A stretch of 64,000 nucleotides of DNA from Siphonodentalium dalli (GCA_032622095.1 CP136066.1:197830816-197894815), one strand, 5' to 3'. Shown: positions 40,401-55,400, counted from the first letter of the stretch. The notes: generated by a model not told the origin, from the sequence alone. A program made the numbers and translations.

Positions 40401-43400
40401 TGATTTTCTCTTGCAATGGCTTTAAATTATTGACTAATCTGCTGACCCGCATCAGATGTGGCGACAGATGTGGATGGAACGTCAAGAGACTATATAAAAA
40501 GAAAGTTAGAATAGAATCAAAACCATGGTCTATCAATATGATCCAATATTGAACATACATCACTCAATAACTTTTCAATTTCACATTTAGGGCTACGGTA
40601 CGACGGATTGAGCTCTATATGACGACTAACTTCAATGTCGTATACACGTCAACCGGTCATGAAATTTAGTTAATGGAATAACGTGGTCACATGTGTACCA
40701 TCTAGACATACTTTGAATTATAACAGCCTTCAGAGACAGGCCTCCCACGTGTGAACGGTTAATTCCCCCAGGTCCGTAAGAGCTGAGAGTGTCCACACCT
40801 TACTCATTTGCAATACCGATATCGCTAGGTCATATTATAGTTATTTTTCAGTGTTCACATAACGAGAACGATTCGAAAAACCACACTAGTATACACTCGC
40901 AGTCATTGCAGTTAAATAGCGTGTTATTTTACATGAGGTATATAGCAGTCAAGAGATAAATAACATTACTTGGTGTATATTATTGAAGCTAACGCTGCGT
41001 ATGTATGCCTTATAAGGGACTATAGACGCTCTTTATCGACATTATCATCTCATTTCTCAGAAATTCAAAACATACGACGAAGTTCATACAAAGATTAACG
41101 CTCTTTAATACCCACTGCCTTGCCGACAAATTTCTCAGAAGTCTAAAAATAGAATCAATTCACAGAGCGCTTAGCGTTTCACTTTAGTTTAAGACTGCAA
41201 TAATATAAACAACGAATGCACCATCAACGAGGAAGATGCTGAATGTGTGAATTTAAATAATCTATTCAGTGATGATTATATATTCTTGAAATCATTGACA
41301 CTGCGAAATGTTCAATCGGTGGATCTCGCCAAATTCTTGGCGTTGCAAGTTGTGGAAGTGTTCGAATCTACAATGACTTGCATGGCGTCTGCATACATCG
41401 ACGAGAAGAAATGTCCTCCACAGGTAAATATATTTGATTATATTGAGAATTAATATTTCATTGAACAGATATACTCGGATGCATAATATATTCGAAGTGA
41501 ACCCTTTTACGATCATGTGCATGTGTTGTTTTGCATAAACAAACGCCTATTAATTCAATTGTTTCGTACACATATTTGATAAACGCTCTCTATTAAAACC
41601 ATATCTGAAACAAAGTAAGAAGTAACGCAACTAATTGAAAGAGTCTCACATCAAAATGTTTTAAAGATGTGGCAATTATCTCTATAAAGTGTGTATGTCA
41701 CATTTTTTTTGAATGGAATGTAACTTCTATTTATATGTATACTAGCTGATTTGGCCGCCACTGGCGTGATTGGTTCCATGGTTAAAGGTTAAGGGTATGT
41801 TGGGTGGACAAACTGCCCCTACGAAACTATTCCTCGTCCCGGGTTAAAACTGACATATCCCCCACCCAGTTGACCATTGATAAACGCACCTGGCGTCCGC
41901 GGGGGTAAGAGTTAACGCGATGACGTTGCAACTTAATGTATTGTGAGTGTTGAGGGTACACTCTGTATTAACTATGCCGAGAAATACGAAAGCTCTTTTT
42001 AGCCATGCGGGTTAACCCGTCAGTGCCGAGTACGGTGGCATGTGAAGGGTGAATGAGTGGTCGCACTGCTTCGCAAGTACGACATATATACGTAGTTTTC
42101 AATATATATAGTAGAGATGATCAATATTACATCCCTGTTAGCACCAGAAAAACTTCGTGCATTACCTCTTAAACATGGTGGGTTAAATGTACTCAATCCG
42201 ATTAAGCACCCATAAATTACTATTTCTTTGGCTTCAGGGGTAAAAAATATTTGATTCGAGTCGAGGAACCCATCCATCAAAGCTCAGAGTTATTAGATAT
42301 TTATTTTTGAAATTTGTACTTTTCTCGAGATGTTTACTAATAATTGCCCCTAAGTTTGTAATATTCTCGAGATGTGTACTAATAATTTCCACAGAAACAC
42401 TTATTCAAACAGACGAAGGTGGATAACTCTAAAATCAAGTGTATTAATGACGCAATTTTGACTGAGACCATCCTTTTGACGGCGTGTTTCTGGGCCAGAA
42501 ACAACAGAAATAACAAAACTTCAAAAATTGATATCTGATCACTCTGAGCGTTGATAGGTAGGTTCCTCGACTCGAATCTATTATTTTTTTTATCCCCGAA
42601 GCCAAAGAAATAGTAATTTATGAGGGCCTGATCGGATTCAGTACCTTTGAGTTATTTGTTAACTGAAATCTACCGCACAGGGTGTATAACATTCATCGTT
42701 GATGTATCATGGTTGACAATGATCAGATTATTTGATAACAGAACGTCGCCAATAGTTGTATCAATCGTCGATATATATTGTTCACAACCTGGGCTTTTCT
42801 TGGTTTTAACTGGTTATGTTGTCTATGCACATGATGTTATGATGTATGTGATGTGGATCCATTCGATGTTCCACTGTGCAACGTTTCATTGATTAAATGA
42901 TGGGTCACATGTTTATGCTGTGTTTTGTGACATATATCAACAATTCTTTAAGCATATGAGCTATGTATCATGATATATGTCATATTGGGGTTTTGTGTAT
43001 TTATTAGTTGATATCAATTCCATGTACTCAACATATCGATTAATCAAGAGGAAAATGAGGATGATGGTGCGTTTATTTTATCAATATTTTTGTGAGGGGG
43101 CACTTATTCCCCTCTACCCCCACTAAAGCAGGATAAAAGGTGGTGGCACTTACACCCCAGGGTAGGGTAACAAGGTTGCAACCCAGTGCCCCCTTTGCAG
43201 CTTTTCTGTTAAGAAAAATTTGACTCAAATATATATGTTTGTGGATTACATTTATACCATTGTGTCGATGAACTGACTGCTTTAAAGGTGATCTATCAGT
43301 GTTTAAGAGATTATAATATATTTACACACTAAGTGTTGTCATCACTAAATCCAGCATTCTGATTGGTCGGCGCCCACGTGGCTAGTTGCAGTTATTTCTC

Positions 43401-46400
43401 GGTGAATGCGTAACGCCTCATAACACCAAGCTAATAACACCATCGATACGTCATTAGGTTTGGAAAGAAGAACGCGTAATGCTTTGGGCGCATTTTGACT
43501 CGCGCAGGATTGACTTAATACATCATCGGGTTTCAACATGAAGAGAAATTGTTCCTATTAACTTTTGCCAAGGGTGCTATTGGGTATTTTGGGCTGATCT
43601 TGTCACGATACACTTTTCGATTTAAATATATTTACAAAAGCGGCTTTTTCGCTAAATGTATATAAATATAAGGATTAACTGTCATGTGGACTATTTTTAT
43701 GGAGATGTAACGGTGAGGTAAGTGGACATAACTTGTATGTAAAACCCTTCGGGTTTTACACAAGTTATGTCCACTTACCTCACCGTTACATCTCCATAAA
43801 AACAGTCCACATGACAGTTAATCCTTATATGAAACGTTGAGATATAGATTGTAGGTTTACACACACCTTCCATTAAGTCGTTAACAAATTAACTCTGACA
43901 TTGACACAATAACACGTATAGTACACGTTATCTTCGATAGCAAGGTGTTGTCTGCGTTAAATAAAAATAATCGTGTTGATAAATTAGCCCTGGTGTGTAG
44001 GGTGACTTCGTTTACAATTTTTTTTTTTTTTTTTCAGTTGTATGGATTTCCAGCGTGTCTGGATTGGGGTCGGTAGTGTTCGGCTTTGGCGGTTCGCTGT
44101 TGCTTTTGTTCCTAAGACGGATGTATTTGGGGCGACGAGTCCGTGCGCAATTGCGTTTGTCCGAAATCCCGCTGTTTGACCGGACAGTGGACACACCACT
44201 AACCTCGACACCCGTGAATAGATCTCTGTCCATTCCGTCACTGGTATCAACACTTCTTTCGGATTTATCGGACATGAGCATTACGTGGCCCAAGACAGCA
44301 ATGGATATGCATCGAGTAAAGCCAAGTCATTATATTATATATGCGAGGCTTCTTCTTCTTCCGAATGTAACTCCCTGCAGAAGGCTCCTGTGGGAATATT
44401 ATCGCATTTGTGCGCACAGGCGGATGAGGATGTCGTTAAAAGCCAATATTGGTGAATTTAAAATAAGGATTGTGTATATTACAAGTAAAATCATCATGAG
44501 TGAAATTTTAAAATCTGTTCTGTCATCCTCAACTAGCTTGTTTTAAGCATCTCCTTCTGAAAGTATTCCAGGGAGGTGCATGCCACTGCCTCTTCAGATA
44601 GGGCGTTCCACATCCGTATGGCAGACGGAAAGAATGAGTATTTGTATGCATCTACTCTCACATGATGTTGTGTGTAGCGCTGGTTGTGGCCTCGTGATCT
44701 GTCGTTTGCCCTGCTCTTCACGAGTGGAGTAGCTTGATTGGTGACGACCTGTCCTTTGATACACTTGAAGAACATAGTCAAGGTGGCATCTTTTAGTCTT
44801 TCTTCAAGTGATTTCCACCCAAGGTTTTTCACCATCGTTTTTGGGCTGCTCCTCCAGTGGTAGTTGTTCTGGACCATTCTGGCTGCTCTCAGTTGAACTT
44901 TCTCCAGTTTCTCGATGTTTTCCGCTGTGTGTGGGTTCCATACAGTCGATGAGTACTCTACTATTGGACGCACCATGGCATTGTTACACTGCTCCTTGGT
45001 GATGGGGCTGCAGTTTTTTAGATTTCTTCCAATGAAGGCTGTTGTATAATTTGCCTTTTTACAGATCTTAGAAACATGGTCGTTCCAACTAACATGACAC
45101 CGAGTTACCTTGCAGAGTTCACACATCGTAGTGGTTTCCCATGAATGGTGTACTGGGTTTCCAAGACATTTCGTTTCCTTTTGTTTGTTATACGTATGAT
45201 CTCGCATTTGTCCGCATTGAATTCCATTTGCCACTTCTTTTCCCAAAGTTGAAGGTTGTCAAGATCTTCATGGAGCAGTATAGCGTCTTTTTTTTATTTT
45301 ACTGTCCTGTACAGTAAGCAGTCATCTGCGAACAAGCGGGGTGTAGCTGTCACACATTTGGGAAGGTCGTTGATGTAAATAAGGAACAGTAATGGTCCCA
45401 TATTTTTTCCTTGCGGTACTCCTGATGTTACGGATGTTGCTTCGGAGAGATGACCTTCTAAGATGACTCTCTGGGTTCTGTTTGATAGAAAATCTTTTAT
45501 CCACTCCAAGATGTTGTCATTTATGCCATGTCCTACGCACTTCTGTAGTAACCTCTGATGCGGTACCTTGTCGAATGCATAGGAGAAGTCGAGTAGTGCA
45601 GCATCGATTTGTTCGCCTTTAAATAGTCCTCTTGCTAAGTCATCCACCGTCAAGAGAAGTTGAGTTTCACATGATCTGTTCTTTCTGAAACCATGTTGAA
45701 AGTCTGTTAACTGGTCGTTTGATTCCAGATAACTGATTAGATGGTGGTGAATTATATGTTCTAGAAGTTTGCTGCAGAATGATGTTAAAGATACTGGAAG
45801 GTAGTTTGATGCAGATGTTTTGTCTCCTTTCTTGTACAATGGAGTAATATATGCCTCTTTCCAGTCAGTTGGTATTTTCCCTTGGTTGATTGAGGATTGA
45901 AAGAGTTTTGTCAGCATTGGTGTAATTTCGGAAGCGACTGTTTTTAGTAGTCTTCCAGGAATACCGTCAGGTCCAGTGGCCTTATGCATGTTGATGTTAT
46001 TGAGCAATTTTAGTACTCCATTTTCGGTGACGACTATTTCGTCCACTTTATTCACCGGGATGAGCTTGACGGGTATATTTGCGGTGTCTTCTGTGATGAA
46101 TACTGATGGAAATTGCTGATTGAGTATCTCTGCATTTGTGTTGGCGTCGCTGTATGTAATTCCTCTTCTCTCTTCTCTTTAGTGGTGACACTCCAGAACT
46201 ATCATTCCTTTTTCTCTTGATGTAAGTCCATAGTCTCTTTGATATTCTCCTTCCATCGTTTTCAGTCACTAGATCCATGATGTATTTGGACTTGGTTGCC
46301 TTGCATTGTTTGCGACTATGATTTTTCAGTTGTTTGAAGCGTTCCCAGTCATGTTTTTTCCCTGTTTTTTGGCTTTATTATAAGCCCGATGTTTCTTTCT

Positions 46401-49400
46401 TGACAGACGCTTGATTTCTCCATTAATCCACGGTTGATGGAATCTGGTGGTACTCATTTTGGATGGTACTAGCTGGAGAAGTTGAGTGCAGATGTCTTTG
46501 AAAGCCGACCAGAGTGTTTCGATATCGTCTTTCACTGAGTAGTTGGATCTGAAATGCTCTGTCTGGATCCTTGCCGCTAGAGATAACTCAGTCATGTCTG
46601 CCCTGGACCAGAGATATATCTTCCTTCTGGTTGGTGTCTTGTATTGTGCTGTGATGTTTGATGTTACAAAGACAATGTCATGATCACCTAACCCCGGATC
46701 TGGTTTACAGAGGTTTATCAACGATGGTCTGTTGGTGAACAAGGTGTCTAGGATGTTATTGCCTCGTGTCGGGAAGGTGACGATCTGTTTCATTCCACAG
46801 TCTTGCATAGTTTCGATGAAAACTGGCTCTCGGAGACTCACATATATAAGACAATTTCTTGACACATTGTTTGAATTTTGCGTCAGCGCTGCACCCGCCG
46901 TAGGCACATTCATTTGAACCATGTCGAAACATGACTATTGAAGATATATACTACATAGTAGAGGGATTAATATAAACTCCAAAACATTTTTGGAAAATTG
47001 CAGAGAAACATGTATATATATTAACCCTTTACCCAACAAACCAGCCAAAACCGGCCAAATAAAGCTTCAACAGCCTAAAATATCTTCGGACTGTCTCAAT
47101 AGAACCATACAAATATGGATATCATTGGAACCGGCTCCTTGACCACATTGTGATAGTTACAGTTATGCCCTGTGCCAATGCATTCTCTTATATATGCGAG
47201 TCGACCATAGGTCGCCTCGCATATATAAGAGAATGCATTGGCCTAAAAAAAATCTTTTTTTAACACTTTTTACCATTTTTTCTTACATTCTTTAACAATT
47301 TTATAATTTTTAATGTGTTAAGCCAATGCATTCTCTTATATATGCGAGGCGACCTATGGTCGACTCGCATATATAAGAGAATGCATTGGCACAGGGCCCT
47401 TCTGTTGGGTAAAGGGTTAACCCTTTAGTCATATACAAATTAATTTTTATAGTCAGCTCTGAAGGATATATTTATCTATCCGTGATGCGAACAAGATGTA
47501 ACCCGATTTTCTTGAGACTATATTTAATACGTACATAGAAATACAAGTTCACATTTTAACAGTAATGTCGGTGGTTCAGTCAATTGGAGTGGGACATGTT
47601 GAGGGGGATAGGGTGGTTGATCATATCACTGTATATACTTACCTTTTTGTCTGTGTAACTGTGAATAGTGTCCCAACGTTCTCTGAGTTCAGGCAGATTT
47701 TCACATATTGTTTGTAAATATTTATCCGTTTGGGTTATGGCTGCCTTCATTGCTGGTTTTCTGAGCTGTATTATATCGTTTACACCGTAAATTCCGACTT
47801 TGCAAAATTTACCTCTTCCAAATGATGCCTTACAGGTGAGCTTTTGCTCACCATCTACTTCGTTTATTTCTATTTAAGCTTCGAAATTCATTTGTTTTTC
47901 TTTCTGTGGAAGTGTGATCCTTATTTTACAATTGCGTTCATTTTATAGCTGTGTAATTCTGGTAAATATTTACATTCCGAAAAGGCTTTTTTCATGATTA
48001 CACTTTCAGAAACTTAAAAAAAAATCCCTTTGGCAACATAATACCTTATTTGCCACCATAGGATCACCTTAGTTAGCATTGGTTTGACATAGTAATGTTG
48101 AGAGGTAAATATAGACTTTCGCGATTCAACAGTTAATTTAAAGTAATGTTAAACATTCAACATGATATAATATATAATAATGGTAAAATATGTTATTTTC
48201 TATTAATTTGAAATCCATTTATTCCAGAGACAGCTAAATTGTTATGCACATGGTTAGCCGTTGTGAATGGTCCCGGTTGGAAATACAAAAACAAATAACA
48301 TGTATACGTAGGTTAACCTTTGTGTTTTCTTAAATGTAATTTTCGATGTTATTAGTCTTTCGACGGGGAACAACGTTTAGGTATCATCTGTTTGATTGTA
48401 TTCAATAAAATAAGTATATTGGATATTTCATTAATGTTTTTAACACACTTAGTTTATTACTGTTGAGGTCGTATGGCGACACAACGTTGAAAATCAATAT
48501 TTCGCTACTGCATGTATACGATAAACGTTTCGCACATTGTATACACAGTTGCTATCACATTCATTGGTTCTGTTGTACTTGACCAGTACCATTTATTTTG
48601 TGTATAATTATGTGTACGCAGCCTTAGACTTTCAATTCGACACATATTATGATAGCGGGTGTCGTGACATTGGAGCTGACCCAATGGCACGACATTAGCT
48701 TTACTCCTGGCAATAATTTGAGGTTTGTTGAACTTCGTGTTTGTTAAGTTAACAAAGTAAACAGCTGAATATCGCTACGAGACATCACTGTTATTTATTA
48801 CCTACACCGTATTATGTACGATCTTTACTGAGCGAGTGGCGTTCACGTGCGAGGTTAATATACAGCACTGGACGATACATACTGTATTGACCTACACTTA
48901 ATAAGTCGCTCTCATTTTCATCTTTTACGCAGTTATAGGATTCACTGGTGGTATTTATAGCGACCATTATAACTTATAAGGAACACTAGTACTGGTTTGA
49001 CTCTGTTCGACAATTTTAAAGATGTATTATTAGATCTGTATTAGAATGTTAGTTTCAATGACAGAGAATATTCTATTTTGACTGAATAAAACTCTGATTT
49101 ATATGTTCTTACTTCAATACGTGACAGGCTGATTTATACAGCTTTCAACGATTTAGGGACTGTGTATCAAGAGTAATAAGGGTTTTCATACATAGAATTC
49201 GTTTGTACATTATTTTATAGAAATATTGTATTCTTATCTCTTTGAATAAAATCAATCAATTGGCACCTTATTGCTTTTCCCACAATGTAGGAACTGTTAC
49301 ATCGGAAATCGTTCTATCGCCGGTTTGTGATGGTTCTTGACTGATTTGTGACGGTTCTTGATGATCTAAATTATACATTTTCACGACTTTTTGACAGTTA

Positions 49401-52400
49401 AAACGCAATTATGAGGCATCTAGGTGATAATTCGATTAGTTATTTTCAATCCCGTCACAATCTGTGGCACCAATGAACGTGTTAATAACGAAACTTTCAT
49501 TGTGCGAGCCATAACAACGACAAAAACCGCGAATTTTGGTAATTGTTTGTGTTCTCTCCTGATCGAGTCGGTTCTCTCCCCATTTAATCGTTCTATACGG
49601 GTAAAACTATGGCTAATATGTTGCATGATACATGGTTCAAACTGCCAATTTTGTGAAAGTATACAAAGATAAACACAACAAACTATGCATTAAGTTGAAA
49701 TTTGCACCACTTGTCATTAATTTCGATGAATTACACTGCCTTTCTGTGCTTATCCAATAAGCTGTGTTACGCTATATCAACATTCACAAAGTCGCCAGCT
49801 AGTTTGAAAAATAACGCGTTTTGCAGGTCCAACATTTCCATGAGTCAATAGCCGGTTAATAATAGTGAAATTTCATAGCGCTGGACTTCGGAAAGCGTGA
49901 GCGTAGACGGGATATATAGAATTATCTGTCTTGTATTTGATCTATTATATATTTTGGAACTTCTGTCTGTATGTATGTATTTGTGTTATAGAATTTAAAA
50001 ACTGCTCGACCGATCTGACTCAAATTTGGTGTGTAAGCCAACTTTGATCCGGGGAATAATATGGGCGGGTCCAATTTCACGTGCGACCGTGTCCTTGACC
50101 TTGCTCAAATACGCTCATATAGACATGTTTCTGGACCTCGACCGATCCCACTCAAATTTGGTAGCTGGTTTTACTTTGATCGCGGGAACAATATGGGCGG
50201 GTCCAATTTCAATTGCGACCGTGTCCTTGACCTTGACCTCGTTCATATACGCTCATATAGGCATGTTTCTGGACCTCGACCGATCCGACTCAAATTTGGT
50301 ATAATGTAGGCCTACTTTGATCCAGGGAATACTATGGGTGGGTCCAATTTCACGTGCGACCATGTCCTTGACCTTGACCATATTCATTCATATAGGCATC
50401 TTCCCGGGCTGATCGAACAATAGTTTGTCCAGGCGGAGACGATCACAAATAAATCCCTAAATAGCCCAGACGAAGAGGGGGCACATCGGCTAGTGTTTCT
50501 ATTTTACTCAATAAAAAGCCAAAAATAAGACGTTAAAAGTTCGTTGACACCATACAATGTTCTGATTACGCAGTTTATGAAGTTAATGTCGGGCATCCGC
50601 TTGCTGGATGCTGATTATCTAGGTTAAATTCTAGAATTCTAGAATATGCAGCTATTAAAGCATATATAAGCACGATAACCTTTCAGTCAATCATATTTTA
50701 GATTGACTAGGGATCTCTGATTTTTTAATAGAAGATATAAAAAAGCAAAGAATCCTACAGTTACAAATATTATTATATGGATGTTAAACCTGTGGTTACT
50801 AAATGCGCTGTAATGAGAATTGACTTGAATCCTATTGATTAATATGTAGGAATGCTTAGCTATTAAGTTCAACAAGCAGTAACATATAAAAGAGAAAAGA
50901 GAAAAGAATCATGCAGTTACAAATATTATTATATGGATGTTAATCCTTTGGTGACTAAATGTGCTGTAACGAGCAGCGACTTGAATCCTATTGATGTATT
51001 TATAGGAATGCCCAGCTATTAAATTCAACATGCAGTAACAGATTGTTTGAATTATTAGCTAAACATTCATACAAATGAATCATTAGAAATCGGTGTTATG
51101 GGTGTCTGAACCTGGCTATTATAAGGCACATTATTATTCCTCGCTGATAACGTGTCAAGTGAGCAGGGACGTGGGCTGGAGGGTCTCCAATGTTGGGGCG
51201 TCCACCTTGGAATTTCCAACCACACCATCCTCTTGAAACAGACCAAACTCACGCACAGGGCCTGGGCTTTGGTTTTCCCAACTGCATGACACATTATAGC
51301 TCTAGATTGTATGACATTCTGAAGTGAATTGATTAGTAGCCTTTGATTGGCCACCATGCAAACCGGGGAGAAACTCAGGATACATGGGCCCAGTGAGAAA
51401 ATGTGGATATCTGAACCTGAAAATTGCAAAAATCATCTAGACTGGCTTCAAGATTCCCAAGTGTTGGGAGTTTCCAACCTGGCGCCCCCACCCACACAAG
51501 ATTGGAAATGTTCCCAACAGATGGGGAGAGAGAGAGCTGATTTATTTTGCAAAAGAGCATACATTATTTAATACAAAGCATATTAATTAAGTGGAATTAG
51601 ATTATTTGTCTATTAACCAGTTGCTTGCCAATTTCGGGGGGAGGGGTAAATGTGATATAGAAAACTAGATCGCACGTGCTCCCTACTTCCTGTCCACCCA
51701 TCATGAGTTTTGGATCAACTCTAAAGAAGAGATGTCCATTTGTATATGTCAAATGTGGCTGATTACATGGTTAAAGTGTAGGAAAGTATGCAAATGTTGG
51801 TCTAAAAACGACAAATTCCCCACTATTAAATTGTTGTCAAATCAAACTAAGAGAACAATTTCAAACTATTGTTGGTGTTAAATTTCAAACCAATCTATTG
51901 TAAGATAAGAAATATGTAACTGTTGAGCATTTTGACCAAAGTTGGGGATAGACACAAATTAAGCACCCCCCCCCCCAAGTCCCCCCACCACCCCAATCAC
52001 GTCATTTCATAAGTTATATAACGTGATTTCATAAGTTATATTCATGTCTGGGCGACAAACATGTGTAAATGTCCCTCAGGCGGACTTCAGAGGAGGAAAC
52101 ATGATGGCGCTGGCATTGAAATATTGTCACACCTGGATCTTTCAATAATGCCCAGATTAAGTAAATGAATATAACATCTCATATTCTCCTGAGAGTAGAT
52201 TTATATTAACATTGGTCATTTATATAGGCGGGCATGATTATGATACTATTATATTCATCGGGACTTTCAATATTTTATTTCTGCCTATTAATGTCACTTA
52301 ATCTGCCGTATTAGGTATTTATTGTGTTATTTCTTAATATACCTGTTCTATTATGCAAATTACATAAGCTACAGTCGTTATCTGGTTTAAAATGTCAGAT

Positions 52401-55400
52401 ACACAAGACGATTTTCGGACCAAAGTGCCGAAATCGTTCGAATAAATCTCATGTACAGAACCGTCACAGCCGTGAATGGTTTGAAATAGAACCGTAACAC
52501 GCACCCGTGTTGATTACGAGGTCACAGCTCCCAATTATCAGCCCCTATCGGGATACTTTCTCAGCTATTTTACAGAAGAATAAAACGGGTATACTTTGTA
52601 GTCAGTGTTTGTCTTCAGAATGCGTTTCATATTTTATACGCCACGAAAAACAAAGAAATTGCGTCCACGTGGCTTGATTTTCAGTGATAACATGTTGATA
52701 TTTACGCGTTAACTCGCTAATACCGAGTTAATTGTGGTCTAGAGTACAGGTTTAGATAACACGGCACTTATGCAGCCTCTGTTCATTCGGGAAAGTATAA
52801 TATATTCAAGATATCTATAATTATGCGTGATTTTGTCACAAAAATTATTATTTTCAATCATCAGGAACCGTAACAAATCAGGCAAGAACCATCACAATAC
52901 CGGCGATAGAACGACTTCCGATGTAACAGTTCCTACACAGTGGCTTTTCCTGTCGGAAAACTAATGCATTGAACTAAGAGTGTACCATTTCAGTAAACAT
53001 AACGGTTAACCTACGTATACATGTTAATATTTACATTTCCAACCGGGATTGATCATTCGACGTAAATATTTGTGTATATGAACTTTTTCCGAACTATTTG
53101 AATATCATATTCATAGAAAATACAGTATTTTACCATTATGATATAATTTAGTTTCGAAAATCTCAGGTTTATCATCATTTCAAGTGCACTTTCGGTCTTG
53201 TTTTTAGTTGATAATAGTTATTTTTAATTGTTGGTGTTATTATCACAATTACTTCTATAACAAAAAACATTAATCACGTTGAATAATTATACAAATAAAT
53301 GTAAATATTCAAATTTTAACTGATTGATATTAATTTGATATTTTCTACCTCTTTTACAAAAACATTTTAATCACATTGAATCATTGTACGATTAAATGTC
53401 AATTTGTTGATTTATTTCTTTTTTGATTTATATTAAATTGTTATTTTCCATTTACCATCTTCCTCTTTATTATACGAAAACAAAAAGTTTGGTGCCTGAT
53501 AGTGACTTTTTTTTTTAAATGGCTGGTAAAATGGTCGCAAATTAATGAGAATTTGCAAATGTTCTAAAGTCGCAAAAGTAATTAAAGGTTCTTGGTCTTC
53601 GGAGAGATTTGAATTGTTTTGAATTAACCCTCACAGTGTTATACCAATCAGATCTCTGATATGATTGTTGGAAAATATTTTGATTGTTTGATTCAGAAAG
53701 CTTTCCGGTGTTAACCAAATTATATTTTATACATACCATTCCACATTTGCCCGAATTCTACATTTGACTTACCTTCGAAAGTGAATTATAATATGAGTCA
53801 ATATTTGATGGCTCTATACCACGTGACCTCCTTCTGTGCATATAAATCATTGAACAAACAATTGGAATGTTTCTATACAAGATTATTTGATATCAGAATC
53901 TATATTTTCTTCCTTTGTTGTGGGCGGAATATAGATTCTATTGTTCAATTTAAGGATACCTGGTTGTTTTCCAGCTATGATCCTTTGTGTGTTAATTTGT
54001 AGAATGTATATTTACTTCATTTGTTGTGGGCATAAAAGGAAGAAATGTAGATTCTATTGATGTATTCAATTGAGGAATGTAGATTCTATTGTTTGACTAC
54101 CAGAAGGAATGTAGATTCTTTTGTTGTGCTGTTTATGGAATGTTTACTTATTTATTGCCTTGGTTTGGTTCGTGAGTAAATTCTATTGTGCTCATTAATT
54201 TGTAAACATCTATTACAATAGATATTTACTTTAAATAAACAGATTTAGGACCGCACAATTCTCAAGCATCGGCATAATCCTTGTTGTTTGTCACTTTTGT
54301 GACAATCGGGTAATCAAAATCGACAGAAAAAAATACCACTTCATTTCCCCGATAGTGGATATATAATACGCGAAACTGCGTTTACCATGTGTAAAGAAAT
54401 TTCGCATGGACATCATGGAGTAAATGTTAGCCCGAAATTAATATTACTGTTCTTTGTTATCATATGAAATCGTATTAATCCAGCTACGAATCGCAGAATA
54501 CCAGCCCAAATATATTGACAGTGTCGTGAATAAAAACCGCCCGAAGCTGCTAGGATCCGAATCAGCCCAGACAGGCCGCATGGTTTTCAGGCGGGATTTT
54601 AGAGACCAGAACAGTGCAGACATTTCATGAAACCCCTATACGCACTGTTTGGGGCCGCGGCCACGCCGAAGTGTGGCGATATTAACCCCTACTTTCCAGA
54701 ATTTCAATATGGTATCTGCATTCAAAGTTGACTACACGGCAGACCCCCATGTCGCCATCGTACCACTAATAACTTCACACATATATGTAGCGGAACTACC
54801 ATCTACTATATTCGCAGAGAAACTAGAGGGAATCGCCCACCAAAGCCACGCTAGGCAATTAGCACTCGAAGTGGCGACATTGCAATGTTTGTCGCAATTG
54901 AGCAAACAAGCCAGGGCGGCACATGGGCCGCCTGGGGTGATTTTAGTAGCCAACACATTGGGATGGGTTCACATGAAAACCCACCCACGCACGGATGTGG
55001 GCTGCGGCCGCGCGTAAGTATTAACCCCTTACTTTCCACAATTTCCATATTGTCAAAATCGTACCACGAAGAACTCCACATATGTCGGTATAGCGGAACT
55101 AACGTCGACTGTAGAATCGCGAAGTAATAAGGAATATTGCCCAACATATCCTGGCAATTAACGCTCGAAATGTCACCATCGCCGATTATATGTTCGCCGC
55201 CAATGAAGCGAACAACCCGAACCGCCCGCGTGGCGTCTAATTATGATGATGTTAGTGGCCATTCAACAAGAAAATCATGCACGCCATTCTTTGTGCGCAA
55301 GTTAATTTTAATGTACACTCAGCCTTGCACTAACTATAGTTAACATGCAACATATGCCGTGACTATTGTTGGCGGAGTCACATGGGTGGGGGTCTGCAAA

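Larger units (their letters stand above)
44018..46922 (-). mobile_element. Degenerate 5'-truncated non-LTR retrotransposon (LINE, CR1/L2/Jockey-like)
   Basis: Endonuclease C-terminus, reverse transcriptase and the C-terminal domain follow each other on the minus strand, then about 500 bases of 3' UTR and a 17-base poly-A (poly-T at 44018-44034 on the plus strand). Frame changes near 46190 and 45090, and stops near 45291 and 45108, show that it is dead. The upstream ORF1 and most of the endonuclease are missing. It is inserted in the P450 b-c intron in the same orientation as the host gene. Confidence 0.88.

Noticed and set aside
43345-43539. 64-codon minus-strand ORF
   Set aside because: No splice sites or family pattern; probably chance or element sequence.
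44055-44546. 163-codon plus-strand ORF with a hydrophobic start
   Set aside because: It lies antisense over the LINE 3' UTR and tail, has no family pattern, and the LINE explains the region.
51067-51429. 120-codon minus-strand ORF
   Set aside because: It overlaps a diverged duplicated segment and shows no conserved motif.
54649-55017. 122-codon ORF
   Set aside because: It covers a tandemly duplicated repeat; the second copy has stops and no family match is visible.
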